From: Rhodococcus sp. OK302
Lineage (GTDB): Bacteria; Actinomycetota; Actinomycetes; Mycobacteriales; Mycobacteriaceae
Assembly: GCF_002245895.1 (NCBI RefSeq)
Contig: NZ_NPJZ01000002.1
Coordinates: 434,001 to 498,000, forward strand
DNA: 64,000 bases
Direction of reading: 5' to 3'
Part shown: positions 8,274 through 17,229 of the stretch, one piece after another
Layout of the letters: each line of letters begins with the position of its first letter
Numbering within the stretch: the first letter of the stretch is position 1
Notes under the pieces: generated by a model
What the model was told of the DNA's origin: nothing
Databases searched by the model: none
What the model saw: the letters and a program-made list of their open reading frames with translations, nothing else
Made by a program: the position numbers and the translations under genes

Positions 8274-9221
8274 TTAGAGGTTCCACAGTCCCAGTAGGGC
8301 GGTCCGCAGGGTGGGGGAGCGGACGAAGTGGTCGGTCCGCAACCTTGGACCGGGGTGTCCGAGGTCGGAGAGCATCTTCTCGGCGGTCGTGAGAGCGAGC
8401 GGGGGCAGGTCGGCGCGGATACGCAGGAAAACCATCACCGCTCCTCCCGACCGCGGGATCCGGACGGGTTCGGAGGCCACAACGGTCGGCGGGTAAATCC
8501 ATTCGTCGTCGGCGGAGACGAAGACGATCACGTCGCCGGATGTGATGGTGCTGGGTTTGCCCAGGCGCAGCGATTGGAGTTGGTACTTCGCTACCGGTCC
8601 TGTCGTGGCCGGTAGCCGCGGCTGCTGCTCGTGGATCAGGTGTCGTTCGGTGGGGCTGGGCTCGTAGTCGACGACATGCTTGACGAACATCCGGGCGATC
8701 GGTGTGGGTAGAAAGTCGTTGTCGGGGTTGCGGATTCGGCCGGCTACCCCTGGAATGGGTACGGCGCGGCCGATCGCCCATTCACGGGCGGCGTTGTCGA
8801 TGAATATGTGGTCGACTTCGGTGAGGTCGTCGAGATTGTCGATGAACTTCCGTACTGAGGTGATGATGTCAGGGTCGTCGGTGATGATGACGGCGTCGTC
8901 GGCGAAGGTGGAGTTGATGGTTGCGTTCGCGGAGCCGATCACTGCTCGCCGGCTGGTGGCGATCACCTTCGCATGCAAGGTGGGGCAGGACAGAACCCGG
9001 ACGCCTTTGCCGAGGTAGTGGGCGAGGGCTATGGGGGAGGTGGCGTGCGCGCGGATCGCTGCTTTGGAGGCGTTGACGACGAGGACGTCGCCGGCGCGCA
9101 GTGGGAGTTGTTCGGGTGCGTTCTGGTCGAGGTAGGCAATGGCTGCGTGGCGTGTGCCTCGTGTGCGGATGGCGCGGGTGATGTGTGGCCACGGGTTGGG
9201 TCCGTGGAAGGTGGTCCCCAT
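8274..9221 (-). CDS. phospholipase D-like domain protein
   Basis: A 315-residue protein with a single PLD-like phosphodiesterase signature: H83-x-K85 in LHAKVIATS followed by VIGSANAT (residues 94-101). PLD-superfamily nucleases use this His-Lys pair, usually as a dimer. The usual Asp five residues after the Lys is Ser here, as in several DNA-acting relatives. The second half (YPPTVVASEP region) is unassigned. ATG at 9221 is chosen because upstream residues up to 9428 are low-complexity Arg/Pro sequence. It may form a unit with the repeat protein downstream and the ATPase; that is inference. Confidence 0.65.
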   Translation of the reverse strand: MGTTFHGPNPWPHITRAIRTRGTRHAAIAYLDQNAPEQLPLRAGDVLVVNASKAAIRAHATSPIALAHYLGKGVRVLSCPTLHAKVIATSRRAVIGSANATINSTFADDAVIITDDPDIITSVRKFIDNLDDLTEVDHIFIDNAAREWAIGRAVPIPGVAGRIRNPDNDFLPTPIARMFVKHVVDYEPSPTERHLIHEQQPRLPATTGPVAKYQLQSLRLGKPSTITSGDVIVFVSADDEWIYPPTVVASEPVRIPRSGGAVMVFLRIRADLPPLALTTAEKMLSDLGHPGPRLRTDHFVRSPTLRTALLGLWNL

Positions 9222-10337
9222 GTGGTTGAACGGTAGTCGGGTGTGTGGCCGGTGTTGTCGACTTGGACGCGATATCGATCTGGGATGTCGATCTCTTGGT
9301 TCTGCCGCTGGTGCTGTGGTGACGGCGGTTGTTGCGCTCTCTAGTGGGTGAAGCTGAGATGTCGAAACTGACAGATTGATGCTGGCACCCCGAAAGTCCC
9401 GCTCATCCTGACGGGCCGAGCGGGGCATTTGTTACTTGTTGTGCCAGGCCAGTTCTCGTATGTGATGCCTGTTGACCTGGGTAGGGCAGGTTGAGAGGCG
9501 CCGAGGTCAGTAGTCCCTCTCAACGCCGACCAACAACTAACCCTCTCCTCGAAAGTGCGTGACATGGGAGCAGCCCGCCCTTACCTACCGGTCGCTTCGC
9601 TGACTACATCCGTTCCGGTCCGGCGGGCACAACGCAATCTCATCGCAAGGTCGGGGCATTTTATCGTTTGTGGACCCTGCGGGCTCAAGTCGGAAGCTCG
9701 CACGGTCAGCACGCTGAACCGGATGCGTGCGAGCATCAATTTTACGTTTCGACACGGTTGGAATGGCCCACCCCCGACGAACGCCAGCCGGACGGGCAGG
9801 CCATCCGCGGTAGACCCCTCGACACGCGGAGCGTCGCCGCACTTCAAAGTTTATCCGGTTTCCGGGCAGGTGACGGGCTCGTATGGATGGCGGGGCCCCG
9901 ACTCGGGCGATCGATAGAGTCAGGGTTCCTCCAACGTCATCTGCATTGAGCACACAACACAGAGACCCACTAGCCATGCCGAGCTGCCCCTCATGACTGA
10001 CCCGCCGCATCCACGGTAGGACCGCGTCCGAGCCCCGTCCAGGGTTTGGTTCGAGATCTTCGAGCAGGTGACCAAAGTCCGAGCCGGGACTGCCTGGGTG
10101 TCGCACCGTCGCATCGCGGTAGATCACCGACACCGCGTCAGCCGCTGCTGGTAGGTGATTGGGTGTCCACCCCTGTCTGCGGGGTACCCGATCGTGATGG
10201 TGGCTCGCGATCAGGGTGAGTGATGCATGGAGGATCCGAACACGGAGGGTTCCGAAAAGGAACACCACCGACCATCAATTCTTCGGGTACCGGCAGTCCT
10301 TGTAGTCCTGTCCTGATAGACAACTGATGGAGTGCGA
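9222..10337. other. 1.1-kb region without supported genes
   Basis: Long Arg/Pro-rich frames occur on both strands but none has a recognisable fold, good start or coding periodicity. The stretch 9340-9560 has the look of a transposon end followed by short frames, so decayed mobile DNA is the likeliest content. Nothing more specific can be supported. Confidence 0.4.
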
Positions 10338-10688
10338 ATGAAGAAAATGTCTTTGACGGCACTGGGACGGGAACAGCTCGCCCGCGCAGAGCGTGCGGCG
10401 GCCGGGCGCAGTGCCAGCACCGTATACGGGGGCCATGAACACGTCCTGCGTCAAACTTTGATCGCGCTCGCTGCGGGTCAGAAACTCGACGAGCACGAGA
10501 ACCCGGGCGAAGCCACGGTCCATGTTCTGCATGGTCGCGTTCGGTTGACCTCGGGGGGTGAAGCTTGGGAAGGTTCGCCTGGGGATCTGATTATCGTGCC
10601 CGATTCGCGGCATGCGCTCGAAGCGCTCGAGGCATCCACGGTGTTGCTCACGGTAGCGAAATTGCCTGCTCCACCTGTGAATACGTAG
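10338..10688 (+). CDS. cupin-domain protein
   Basis: A 116-residue single-domain cupin. The two half-motifs are degenerate but visible: LDEHENPGEATVHVLHGRV carries the His/Glu set of motif 1 and PGDLIIVPDSRHALEAL the motif 2 Pro-Gly-Asp and His. Stand-alone cupins like this are metal-binding isomerase, dioxygenase or sensor folds of unknown substrate. ATG at 10338 has a GGAG about 8 bp upstream. It stands alone, facing the VOC gene from the other side. Confidence 0.75.
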   Translation: MKKMSLTALGREQLARAERAAAGRSASTVYGGHEHVLRQTLIALAAGQKLDEHENPGEATVHVLHGRVRLTSGGEAWEGSPGDLIIVPDSRHALEALEASTVLLTVAKLPAPPVNT

Positions 10689-10943
10689 TCGGCGCACACC
10701 TGGAAACGGTCACGGCGGGGATCTTTCCTGTGTGCGGGTGGCCCGCACAGTCATCTCGACTCGAGCCTAGGTACCCCCGTGTATGTCGCCGTCAGCGATC
10801 CACGATGTTGAGTGACGATCGCGGAATATAGTGCGAATCCTGTTGCTGCGCAACCGAAGCGCTGATGTGTCCCACACATGGCTGTCCAGGAGTTGCTCTG
10901 CGTGAGGTTCTCCCCGGCCAGGTGAACGAATGGCCTATGCCCG

Positions 10944-11354
10944 TCACCGGAATCGTCTGTCGATAACGTTGCGTGGTAGCTGTTCGGGAGTCGGATAGGT
11001 GATCAGTACACGAATGTTGTCCGGGTCGATGCCGTCGACAAAACGGATCCCGTCCTGTGTGTTCGAGTACGTACTGGGATAGTGGATGCGCAGCCGTTGT
11101 TCGATCAGTCGCAGTTCTTCTTCGCTGTCGGCGGACCAGATGATCTGATCAACGCCGACATCGCCGATCTCGCGTCCCCGTCCCGCATCGTGCGCGCGTA
11201 AGTACATCTGGAAGCCGCTCGGCGTCAGAAGAAGGGCGGCGTCCGACTCGTGAATCGTGACCGTGCAGTGGAACACGTCGCGGTAGAAGTTCACGGAACG
11301 GTCAAGGTTGGACACGTGCATCAAACACGATGAAATCCTTGCGGCAGTACCCAT
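10944..11354 (-). CDS. VOC-family (glyoxalase/bleomycin-resistance-fold) protein
   Basis: A 136-residue VOC protein with paired beta-alpha-beta-beta-beta modules; LMHVSNLDRSVNFYRDVFHC is the classic first module and IRFVDGIDPDNIRVLITYP the last. Members are metal-dependent lyases, dioxygenases or binding proteins. The first metal His is in MHV and a late Asp stands in the usual Glu position. A ribosome-binding site (AAAGGGAAA) precedes the ATG at 11354. Convergent with the cupin gene; substrate unknown. Confidence 0.8.
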   Translation of the reverse strand: MGTAARISSCLMHVSNLDRSVNFYRDVFHCTVTIHESDAALLLTPSGFQMYLRAHDAGRGREIGDVGVDQIIWSADSEEELRLIEQRLRIHYPSTYSNTQDGIRFVDGIDPDNIRVLITYPTPEQLPRNVIDRRFR

Positions 11355-11582
11355 TTCGTTTCCCTTTCGTATTGCCTGGTGAGAATCCTTACGTTACCGC
11401 CGGTACAGCGTCGTCGAATGTGGTCGCGCCTGCCGGCGGGAAGGTCTGCGGTTACGGGCGGTGCCGGGAGGCTGGGGCATGGCAGGGCGGCTGAGTCGGT
11501 GGGGCGCCCGCCTCCGGTGATGTGGCCACTCCCTCACGTGGATGAGTTGAGAGCGGGCCGAAGCTGGTTTGTCGGAATAGAG

Positions 11583-11610
11583 TCTTGGTCTCAATAGGTC
11601 AACGCATCAC
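11583..11610 (+). repeat. IS30-family left inverted repeat
   Basis: The repeat starts TCTTGGTCTCAATAGGTCAA. Its partner at 14659-14686 is the reverse complement apart from two mismatches, at the thirteenth and fifteenth positions. Confidence 0.8.
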
Positions 11611-11623
11611 CGACGATAACGGA

Positions 11624-11983
11624 TCAACCCCAGAAGATCGGATCCCCACCGTTTTCGATGTGATCGAGCAAATCCTGAACATGAGGGCTCGGATCCAAGA
11701 ACTGGTAACGGTGAAATTTGAGGTGCCGATCCCGCCAATACAAAGTCCACAACCCGGTTTTCTTCGTGAAATGCAGCCGGGCAATCGGGAAACGCGTCCA
11801 CTCCGGACCGAGGTCCTCCCGCCACGGCGGCCGGCATTCGCAGATCGTGACATGGCGCGGCGCGATGTCGCATTCGACCCGAATCTCATGTCGCAGGCGA
11901 TCGGGAACTCTAATGGCGCAATACTTCACGATCCGGGCGACATCGAGTTCGGGAAGTCCGGTAGCAGCCATGCCCACCATCAT
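11624..11983 (-). CDS. DUF3024-family protein carried inside the IS30 element
   Basis: A 119-residue protein with the DUF3024 hallmarks: ELDVARIVKYCAIRVP near the N-terminus, APRHVTICECRPPWRED, a GPEWTRFPIARLHF block and WTLYWRDRHLKFHRY followed by a C-terminal IFWG. The family has no established function. The start may be ATG 11983 or the internal ATG 11968. It lies 26 bp downstream of the transposase stop on the same strand and inside the element's inverted repeats, so it is a passenger gene probably co-transcribed with the transposase. Confidence 0.8.
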   Translation of the reverse strand: MMVGMAATGLPELDVARIVKYCAIRVPDRLRHEIRVECDIAPRHVTICECRPPWREDLGPEWTRFPIARLHFTKKTGLWTLYWRDRHLKFHRYQFLDPSPHVQDLLDHIENGGDPIFWG

Positions 11984-12009
11984 GCCAACCGCCGTTATGG
12001 CCGGCCTTG

Positions 12010-12187
12010 CTATCCGACTGCGGAGGAACCGAGCACCTGGTCTTCTCGTTGTCGTGGACTATCCCAGTCGAGCACCCGCCGAGGCCGATCGTTAAGTCGG
12101 GCCACGATCACATTCAGGTCCTCCTGGCTGAAAGTACGCAGGTCAGCGTTCTTGCGCAGGTACTGGCGAAGGAGCCCATTCGTGTTC
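12010..12187 (-). pseudogene. IS30-family transposase, 3' part
   Basis: The minus strand continues the interrupted transposase exactly in frame: NTNGLLRQYL, then DLNVIVARLNDRPRRVLDW and a stop at 12010-12012. Joining it to the 5' part restores the family-typical RGTNENTNGLLRQY. The gene is disrupted only by the IS110 insertion. Confidence 0.85.
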
Positions 12188-12422
12188 CTTACGGTGGAAG
12201 GGTGCGGATCGGGGACGTCGTAGGTTCTCGACCGGCCCGGAGACGTCGGGTATGGCTCATTTGTGTTTGCCGCCGTGAGGACGGCTCAACGAGATTGGCC
12301 GCCCGGCGCCTCGCAACGGCTTGACCACTGATTGAGAGTCGCGATCCATCGCTTGGTAAGGAACTGCTGGCATGGTCGTTCGCATCGGGGACGGTTCACT
12401 TCCGCGCTGACGGAGGGAGAGC
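12188..12422 (+). ncRNA. candidate bridge-RNA region of IS110 element no. 1
   Basis: In the IS110 subgroup the non-coding left end encodes a bridge RNA that pairs with target and donor DNA. This 235-bp GC-rich region has the right place and length. A 7-nt match to the target across the core (GTTCTCG at 12224-12230) is consistent but could be chance. No fold was computed. Confidence 0.4.
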
Positions 12423-13619
12423 ATGGTGGTCAGGGTGTGGGCTGGAATCGATGCGGGCAAGAGTCACCATCACTGCGTCGTGATCGACGAAGACGGCAGG
12501 CAGCTGTTTTCGCGTCGGGTGGCGAACGACGAGAGCAGCTTGCTCACATTGATCGCGAACGTGCACGCACTCGAGGTGGATGCAGTGACGTGGGCAACGG
12601 ATCTGAATCACGGTGGAGCGGCGTTGATGATCGAACTGCTCACCATGCACGACGAGGAACTGCTTTACATCCCGGGCAAGACGGTTCACCACGCCGCGAG
12701 TACGTATCGCGGCGACGGGAAGACTGATGCCAAGGACGCGGCGGTCATCGCGGATCAAGCCCGGATGCGACGGGACCTTCAGCCGCTCCGACACGGGGAC
12801 GAGATCAGCGCGAACCTTCGGTTGTTGACGGCGCGGCGTGCGGATCTGGTGATCGACCGGACTCGGGCGTTGAATCGACTGCGGGCGACGCTGTTGGAGT
12901 ACTTTCCTTGTCTCGAAGCCGCTTTCGACTATGCCAACAACAAGAGCGCCTTGGTCCTGCTGACGAGATATCAGACACCAGATCAGTTACGTAGGGCCGG
13001 GACGAGACGCGTAGCGGCGTGGTTGGTCAAAGCCGGCGCGAGTAAGGGAGAGCTGATCGCAGAGACCGCTGTCAGGGTGGCGCACGCGCAACACACGGTC
13101 GTTCGATCACAGGACATAGCTTCACGCATCGTCTCTGAACTGTCCCAGGAGGTTCTGCGTCTGCACGAGAACGTGGCGCACGTTGATCACGAGATTGAGG
13201 CCTTGTTCCGGCAACATGAGGACGCGGAGATCCTGCTCAGCCTCCCGGGTTTCGGTCCGCGGCTCGCCGCCGAGTTCCTCGCTGCGATCGGTGGTGGCCT
13301 GTCGGGTATCGAGAGCGCCGATCGTCTAGCCGGGATTGCCGGTCTGGCACCTGTTCCACGCGATTCTGGCCGGATCAGCGGTAACCATCATCGTCCGCGC
13401 CGATACGACAGGAGGCTGCTGCGTGCTAGTTTCCTGGCGGCGCAGAGCGCCGCACGATACTGCCCGGATTCGCGCGCGTACTACGAAAAGAAGCGATCCG
13501 AAGGCAAGAATCACACACAATCCGTCCTCGCGCTCGCCCGACGCAGGGTCAACGTGATCTGGGCAATGCTCCGCGACCACCAACCCTATCGACGGCGAAC
13601 TCAAGCTCACGCGGCTTGA
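12423..13619 (+). CDS. IS110-family DEDD transposase
   Basis: A 398-residue recombinase with a RuvC-like N-terminal domain (WAGIDAGKSHHH, then DGKTDAKDAAVIADQAR) and a C-terminal Transposase_20 domain (LSLPGFGPRLAAEFLAAIG with the serine region following, then SVLALARRRVNVIWAMLRD). The DEDD acidic residues and full length suggest it is intact. A strong GGAGGGAG lies 5 bp before the ATG at 12423. It is carried on an element that disrupted the IS30 transposase. Confidence 0.92.
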   Translation: MVVRVWAGIDAGKSHHHCVVIDEDGRQLFSRRVANDESSLLTLIANVHALEVDAVTWATDLNHGGAALMIELLTMHDEELLYIPGKTVHHAASTYRGDGKTDAKDAAVIADQARMRRDLQPLRHGDEISANLRLLTARRADLVIDRTRALNRLRATLLEYFPCLEAAFDYANNKSALVLLTRYQTPDQLRRAGTRRVAAWLVKAGASKGELIAETAVRVAHAQHTVVRSQDIASRIVSELSQEVLRLHENVAHVDHEIEALFRQHEDAEILLSLPGFGPRLAAEFLAAIGGGLSGIESADRLAGIAGLAPVPRDSGRISGNHHRPRRYDRRLLRASFLAAQSAARYCPDSRAYYEKKRSEGKNHTQSVLALARRRVNVIWAMLRDHQPYRRRTQAHAA

Positions 13620-13635
13620 CAAAGACTATTGAGAT

Positions 13636-14623
13636 TCTCGTTCGTCCCGCGTTGCCACGGATGATGCGAAGCGCAAAAGTAGACGGGCAGGTCGAGAGCT
13701 GCAGTGATGCGCTCATGCGCGGCCATTTCCAGTCCCCGATCCCAGGTCAGCGACCGACGCAGATGCGCCGGCAACCGGCGCAGGTAGGCAATCAAGGCTT
13801 CCGCTACCGTCTCGGCCCGGTACCCGTCCGGCAATGCCACCACATGCGTGACGCGGGATTGTCGATCCACCAGCGTCGCGACCGCCGACGGGCGGGTACC
13901 GAACACGAGATCACCTTCGAGGTGTCCGGGCTCGCTACGATCGCCGGCCGCGGAGCTGCGGTGATCGATGGAGACCCTGTTCCGTATCTGTCCGCGCCCG
14001 TGGGAGCGTTTCTTCCCGCGAGGTCGGCGGATCCGCCGATCAGTATGCAGTTCGTGAAATTTTGTGTCGTCGAATACTTGTCGTGACGGTATGTAGAGGC
14101 AACGGTAGATCGTCTCGTGCGAAACCCACATCTGCGGATCGTCCGGGTACTCGCGCCGGATCCAGGCCGAGATCTGCTGCGGTGACCACTGCTCGCTCAG
14201 CTTCCCCGTGACGATCTCCCGAAGAAAATGCCTGGTAGAGAGGGTCGAGGCTTGAGGGCGGCGGGCACGGACATACGCCGCGGCATCCGCGTCCACCGCC
14301 CGATAGTGTTCGCGGCCGCCGTTGCGAGCGATCTCCCGCGCGATCGTGGACGGGGATCTTCCGAGTTTGTCGGCGATCGTCCGAGCGCTGTCACCTGCGG
14401 CGATCCCACGGGAAATCTCTTCACGCTCGCCGGCCGTGAGATTCGATGCTCGCCGACGACGTGGGAGCGGCCGGATACCGCCGGATTTACGCAGGAACCG
14501 GCCGATCTGAGGGACGCTCTCCCCGATGGCCCGACCGGCCTCACTCAGCGACTCGCCTCGACGCCACATCTCCCAGATCGTGTTCTCTTGTTCCACAGTG
14601 AACCCGAGCGCCTTGTTGCCCAT
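13636..14623 (-). pseudogene. IS30-family transposase, 5' part
   Basis: About 329 codons beginning MGNKALGFTVEQENTIWEMW. The N-terminal HTH pair (SLSEAGRAIG; DSARTIADKLGRSPSTIAREI) and the DDE core (LEGDLVFGTRPSAVATLVDRQS, SLTWDRGLEMAAHERI, then HPWQRGTNEN) are present. A GGAGG lies 5 bp before ATG 14623. The gene is cut immediately after the last DDE Glu by the IS110 insertion; read-through adds about ten foreign residues before a stop at 13607. Confidence 0.88.
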
Positions 14624-14658
14624 CCATGCCTCCACGATCACGCATCATGTCACCAGTA

Positions 14659-14686
14659 GTGATGCGTTGACGTGTTGAGACCAAGA
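14659..14686 (-). repeat. IS30-family right inverted repeat
   Basis: Reverse complement of the left repeat at 11583-11610 apart from two mismatches. It lies 36 bp upstream of the transposase start. Confidence 0.8.
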
Positions 14687-14750
14687 ATATTCGCTCATTG
14701 GATACTGACATCATGGTCGAGTCCTGGTGGTCTGAGTTCGATCGCCGACA

Positions 14751-15572
14751 ATGCCCGCGAATAGGAGCAGGTTTCTCTCTATGACGTCGATGCGATTTGT
14801 TCCGCAGGCTCCCTGGGATGGACTGCTAACGATGACTCCCGGGGCAGTTCTGTATCGAGGGCCTGGCGGCGATGCGGATTATCACGCGCACCACGCTGTG
14901 CAACTGATGATATCGCCGGACGAACCATTCGTACTCGAACTCGAAGGGAAGGAGAAGCGCACCTCCGCGGCGCTGATACCGAGTGGGGTGGAACACAGAT
15001 TGCGTTGCGGTCCGCAGCGGCTGTTACTGATGCTCGTCGAGCCCTTCGGCCCGAGGGGCAGAGGTCTCAACACCATCGCCGGACGAATGACGGGGCTGGA
15101 GTTGGAACGGGCGCTGATGCCGGTCTTGGCCAAGTCGGCCGATACTTCTGATGCCGTGGTCGTGATCGATAGCCTGATTCGGGCGGTTGATCCGGCGGTA
15201 GTAGAAAGGGTTGCTCAGCTGTCGGTACCCGTGCGCTCTGCGCTGCGATATCTAGAGCGCACCGCGAGTTCGAAACCTAGCCTCGGACAAGCAGCAGCCG
15301 AAGCTCACATTTCCCCCTCGCGGTTGACCCACCTGTTCACCGGTGAAGTCGGCATACCTTTTCGTCGATATGGATTATGGATCCGGCTGAGACGGGCAGC
15401 CGAGCACGTGGCAGGAGGTTCAAACCTCACGCAGGCGGCAGTCGCGGCGGGGTTCAGCGATTCTGCTCACCTGAGCCGGGCGTTCAAGACGAATTTCGGT
15501 CTCAACCCCTCGGTCATGTTCGAGATGAAGCTGCGCGACGCATGGCCTGAAGACACTTCAACGAGACACTGA
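14751..15572 (+). CDS. AraC-family transcriptional regulator
   Basis: A 273-residue regulator. An N-terminal cupin-like sensing domain (about 20-110; DADYHAHHAVQLM and SGVEHRL) is followed by two HTH motifs (LGQAAAEAHISPSRLTHLF and LTQAAVAAGFSDSAHLSRAF) in an AraC DNA-binding domain at about 165-255. ATG 14751 gives the longest form; ATG 14781, 12 bp after AGGAGC, is an alternative. It begins just outside the IS30 right end. Its target is not obvious, since the next gene is a transglutaminase-like protein. Confidence 0.88.
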   Translation: MPANRSRFLSMTSMRFVPQAPWDGLLTMTPGAVLYRGPGGDADYHAHHAVQLMISPDEPFVLELEGKEKRTSAALIPSGVEHRLRCGPQRLLLMLVEPFGPRGRGLNTIAGRMTGLELERALMPVLAKSADTSDAVVVIDSLIRAVDPAVVERVAQLSVPVRSALRYLERTASSKPSLGQAAAEAHISPSRLTHLFTGEVGIPFRRYGLWIRLRRAAEHVAGGSNLTQAAVAAGFSDSAHLSRAFKTNFGLNPSVMFEMKLRDAWPEDTSTRH

Positions 15573-15646
15573 CCGAGCAAGAGCACGACGGAGAGATCAG
15601 CCGTAAAGTTCAAGCCACCCGGACATACGGAACTTAGCCTGGACAC

Positions 15647-16360
15647 ATGGTCAACCACCTGCGCCCCACGTCGATACTCGACTACAACCACAGCTCGATC
15701 CAGACTCTAGTTTTAGCCCGCGGGTGGCGTGAGCTTCCCTATGGTGACCGCATCGGTGCGGTTTACGACTTTGTCCGCGACGAGATCGCTTTTGGCTACA
15801 ACGTCTCGGACGAGGTACCTGCCTCCACGGTGCTTGCTGACGGCTACGGTCAGTGCAATACCAAGACATCGCTGTTGATGGCCCTATTTCGGGCCGCCGA
15901 TATACCTTGTCGGTTCCACGGCGCCACCATTCACAAACGCTTGCAGAAAGGCGTGGTCAATGGATTCGCTTACCGCCTCGCACCGGAGAACATCCTTCAC
16001 AGTTGGGCGGAGGTCGAGTTCGAGGATCGCTGGGTCGGACTGGAGGGAGTGATTCTCGACGTGGGTTATCTCGAAGGTTTGCGGAGTACGGTCGCAACCG
16101 GCGGTGCGTTCCTCGGCTACGGCGCCGGCACCGAGAACATCGACAACCCGCCAGTTGCGTGGTGCGGCACCGATACCGCTATCCAGAAGACCGGGGTGAA
16201 CCGTGACCTCGGCGTATACGACGACCCGGACGCCTTCTATCGCGAGCACGGGGTAAATATGACGGGGCCGAAAGGGTTACTTTTTCGTCAGGTAGTCCGT
16301 CACGTTATGAATCGTAAGGTTGCTTCGATCCGAGGTTGTGCGATGCAACCGACAAAATGA
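15647..16360 (+). CDS. transglutaminase-like domain protein
   Basis: A 237-residue cytoplasmic protein with the papain-like transglutaminase core. The nucleophile Cys is in GYGQCNTKTSLLMALFRA (about residue 67), the His in ILHSWAEVEF and the acidic residue in ILDVGY. Bacterial members act as proteases, amidases or cross-linkers. There is no signal peptide. It follows the AraC gene after 74 bp in the same direction. A catalytic triad can be traced, so it is likely active; substrate unknown. Confidence 0.82.
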   Translation: MVNHLRPTSILDYNHSSIQTLVLARGWRELPYGDRIGAVYDFVRDEIAFGYNVSDEVPASTVLADGYGQCNTKTSLLMALFRAADIPCRFHGATIHKRLQKGVVNGFAYRLAPENILHSWAEVEFEDRWVGLEGVILDVGYLEGLRSTVATGGAFLGYGAGTENIDNPPVAWCGTDTAIQKTGVNRDLGVYDDPDAFYREHGVNMTGPKGLLFRQVVRHVMNRKVASIRGCAMQPTK

Positions 16361-16667
16361 GCGATTGAACTCGGGATCGGCTCGAGGACAGGCTAGCTCA
16401 GCAGGCTACGGACTTACTTGGCAGTTCGCCTCTTTCTACAGGTGGATCTCTTGTGACGCGGCTTCTCGCCGTCGGCGAGCATGCAGCGGACCGGCAAGCT
16501 GCGCCGGGAAGGGCGGGGACTGGTGCGCCGGAAAATCTCTGGCTATGCGTACATTTCTGGCCTGCAACCACATTCATCACGTGCGTAAGCCTGGCTGGGG
16601 CCCTGGCCGGTGATCGGCTAGGGCCTCGAATGCTAGATGTGGCCGGCCTGCGATTGGCTAACGCGTT
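16361..16667. other. intergenic, no gene seen
   Basis: About 300 bp before the toxin-antitoxin repeats. Only short Arg-rich frames; presumably promoter DNA for the antitoxin operon. Confidence 0.4.
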
Positions 16668-16693
16668 GACTCATTGACTTGACTCATTGACTT
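16668..16693 (+). repeat. 13-bp tandem repeat upstream of antitoxin gene
   Basis: Two perfect copies of GACTCATTGACTT lie end to end, followed by a third partial TTGACC-containing stretch, 30 bp before the antitoxin start. The position suits an autoregulatory operator for the antitoxin. Confidence 0.5.
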
Positions 16694-16722
16694 GACCTGG
16701 TTGACCGAGGATGATGGTCTGC

Positions 16723-17229
16723 ATGAGCACACCATTGAAAAAGGTCGTGGACGACCAGCTGGACGCCCTGGGAATGGCGGCGGAGCAGCTCGACGCCGAC
16801 GACGCCAAGTACGTCGCTGCGGGCGTGAAGAACGTCCTGTCCAGCCTGCGTGCTCGCCGGGTGTGGGAGAACCATATCGGTGCGATTCTCACCCACAAGC
16901 AGATGCTCGACGCAACGAGCTGGTCGAAGCAGAACCTCAGCCAGGCGGTCAAGGATTCTCGCGTACTGCGCCTCTCCGCTGCCGATGGAACGTCCGGGTA
17001 CTGGTCCGGCGGTTTGACCGATTCAGCTCCACATGTTCCGATCGCAGGCGTCAAGGAGGTCCTCAAAGCGTGGGCGTCGGCCGATGCGCAGCCGTGGACC
17101 ATTGCATCGTGGATGTCGACGGAGCAGAGCGAGTTGGACCGGCGAACGCCGCGTGCGGCGCTGATAGACGGCGACTATCCGTTGGTGGTGACGCTGGCGC
17201 GGCGAGCGGCAGAAAGGCTGTCTGCGTGA
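16723..17229 (+). CDS. Xre/MbcA/ParS-type antitoxin
   Basis: A 168-residue protein read from ATG 16723 (ATG 16711 is also possible). The middle carries an HTH-like segment (LDATSWSKQNLSQAVKDSRVL) and the C-terminus (TPRAALIDGDYPLVVTLARRAAERL) resembles the toxin-binding MbcA/ParS/Xre antitoxin domain that caps RES toxins. Its stop overlaps the toxin GTG (GTGA). It is expected to bind its own promoter, perhaps at the 13-bp repeats just upstream, and to neutralise the RES toxin. Confidence 0.75.
   Translation: MSTPLKKVVDDQLDALGMAAEQLDADDAKYVAAGVKNVLSSLRARRVWENHIGAILTHKQMLDATSWSKQNLSQAVKDSRVLRLSAADGTSGYWSGGLTDSAPHVPIAGVKEVLKAWASADAQPWTIASWMSTEQSELDRRTPRAALIDGDYPLVVTLARRAAERLSA

Larger units (their letters stand above)
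12188..13634 (+). mobile_element. IS110-family element no. 1, inserted in IS30 transposase
   Basis: The boundaries are set by restoring the IS30 reading frame. The trinucleotide TTC is present at both junctions (12185-12187 and 13635-13637) and only once in the restored gene. The element is about 1.45 kb, lacks terminal inverted repeats, has a 235-bp non-coding left end before the recombinase and almost no right end, as in the IS110 subgroup. Confidence 0.75.
11583..14686 (-). mobile_element. IS30-family element with DUF3024 passenger, split by IS110
   Basis: Terminal inverted repeats at 11583-11610 and 14659-14686 match at 26 of 28 positions. Reading leftward from the right end are the transposase 5' part (14623-13636), an inserted IS110 element (13634-12188), the transposase 3' part (12187-12010) and a DUF3024 gene (11983-11624), then the left repeat. 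Without the insertion the element would be about 1.66 kb. No clear target duplication was seen. Confidence 0.8.

Noticed and set aside
9585..10268. 227-codon minus frame as a gene
   Set aside because: Arg/Pro/Ser-rich, no ribosome site, no family resemblance.
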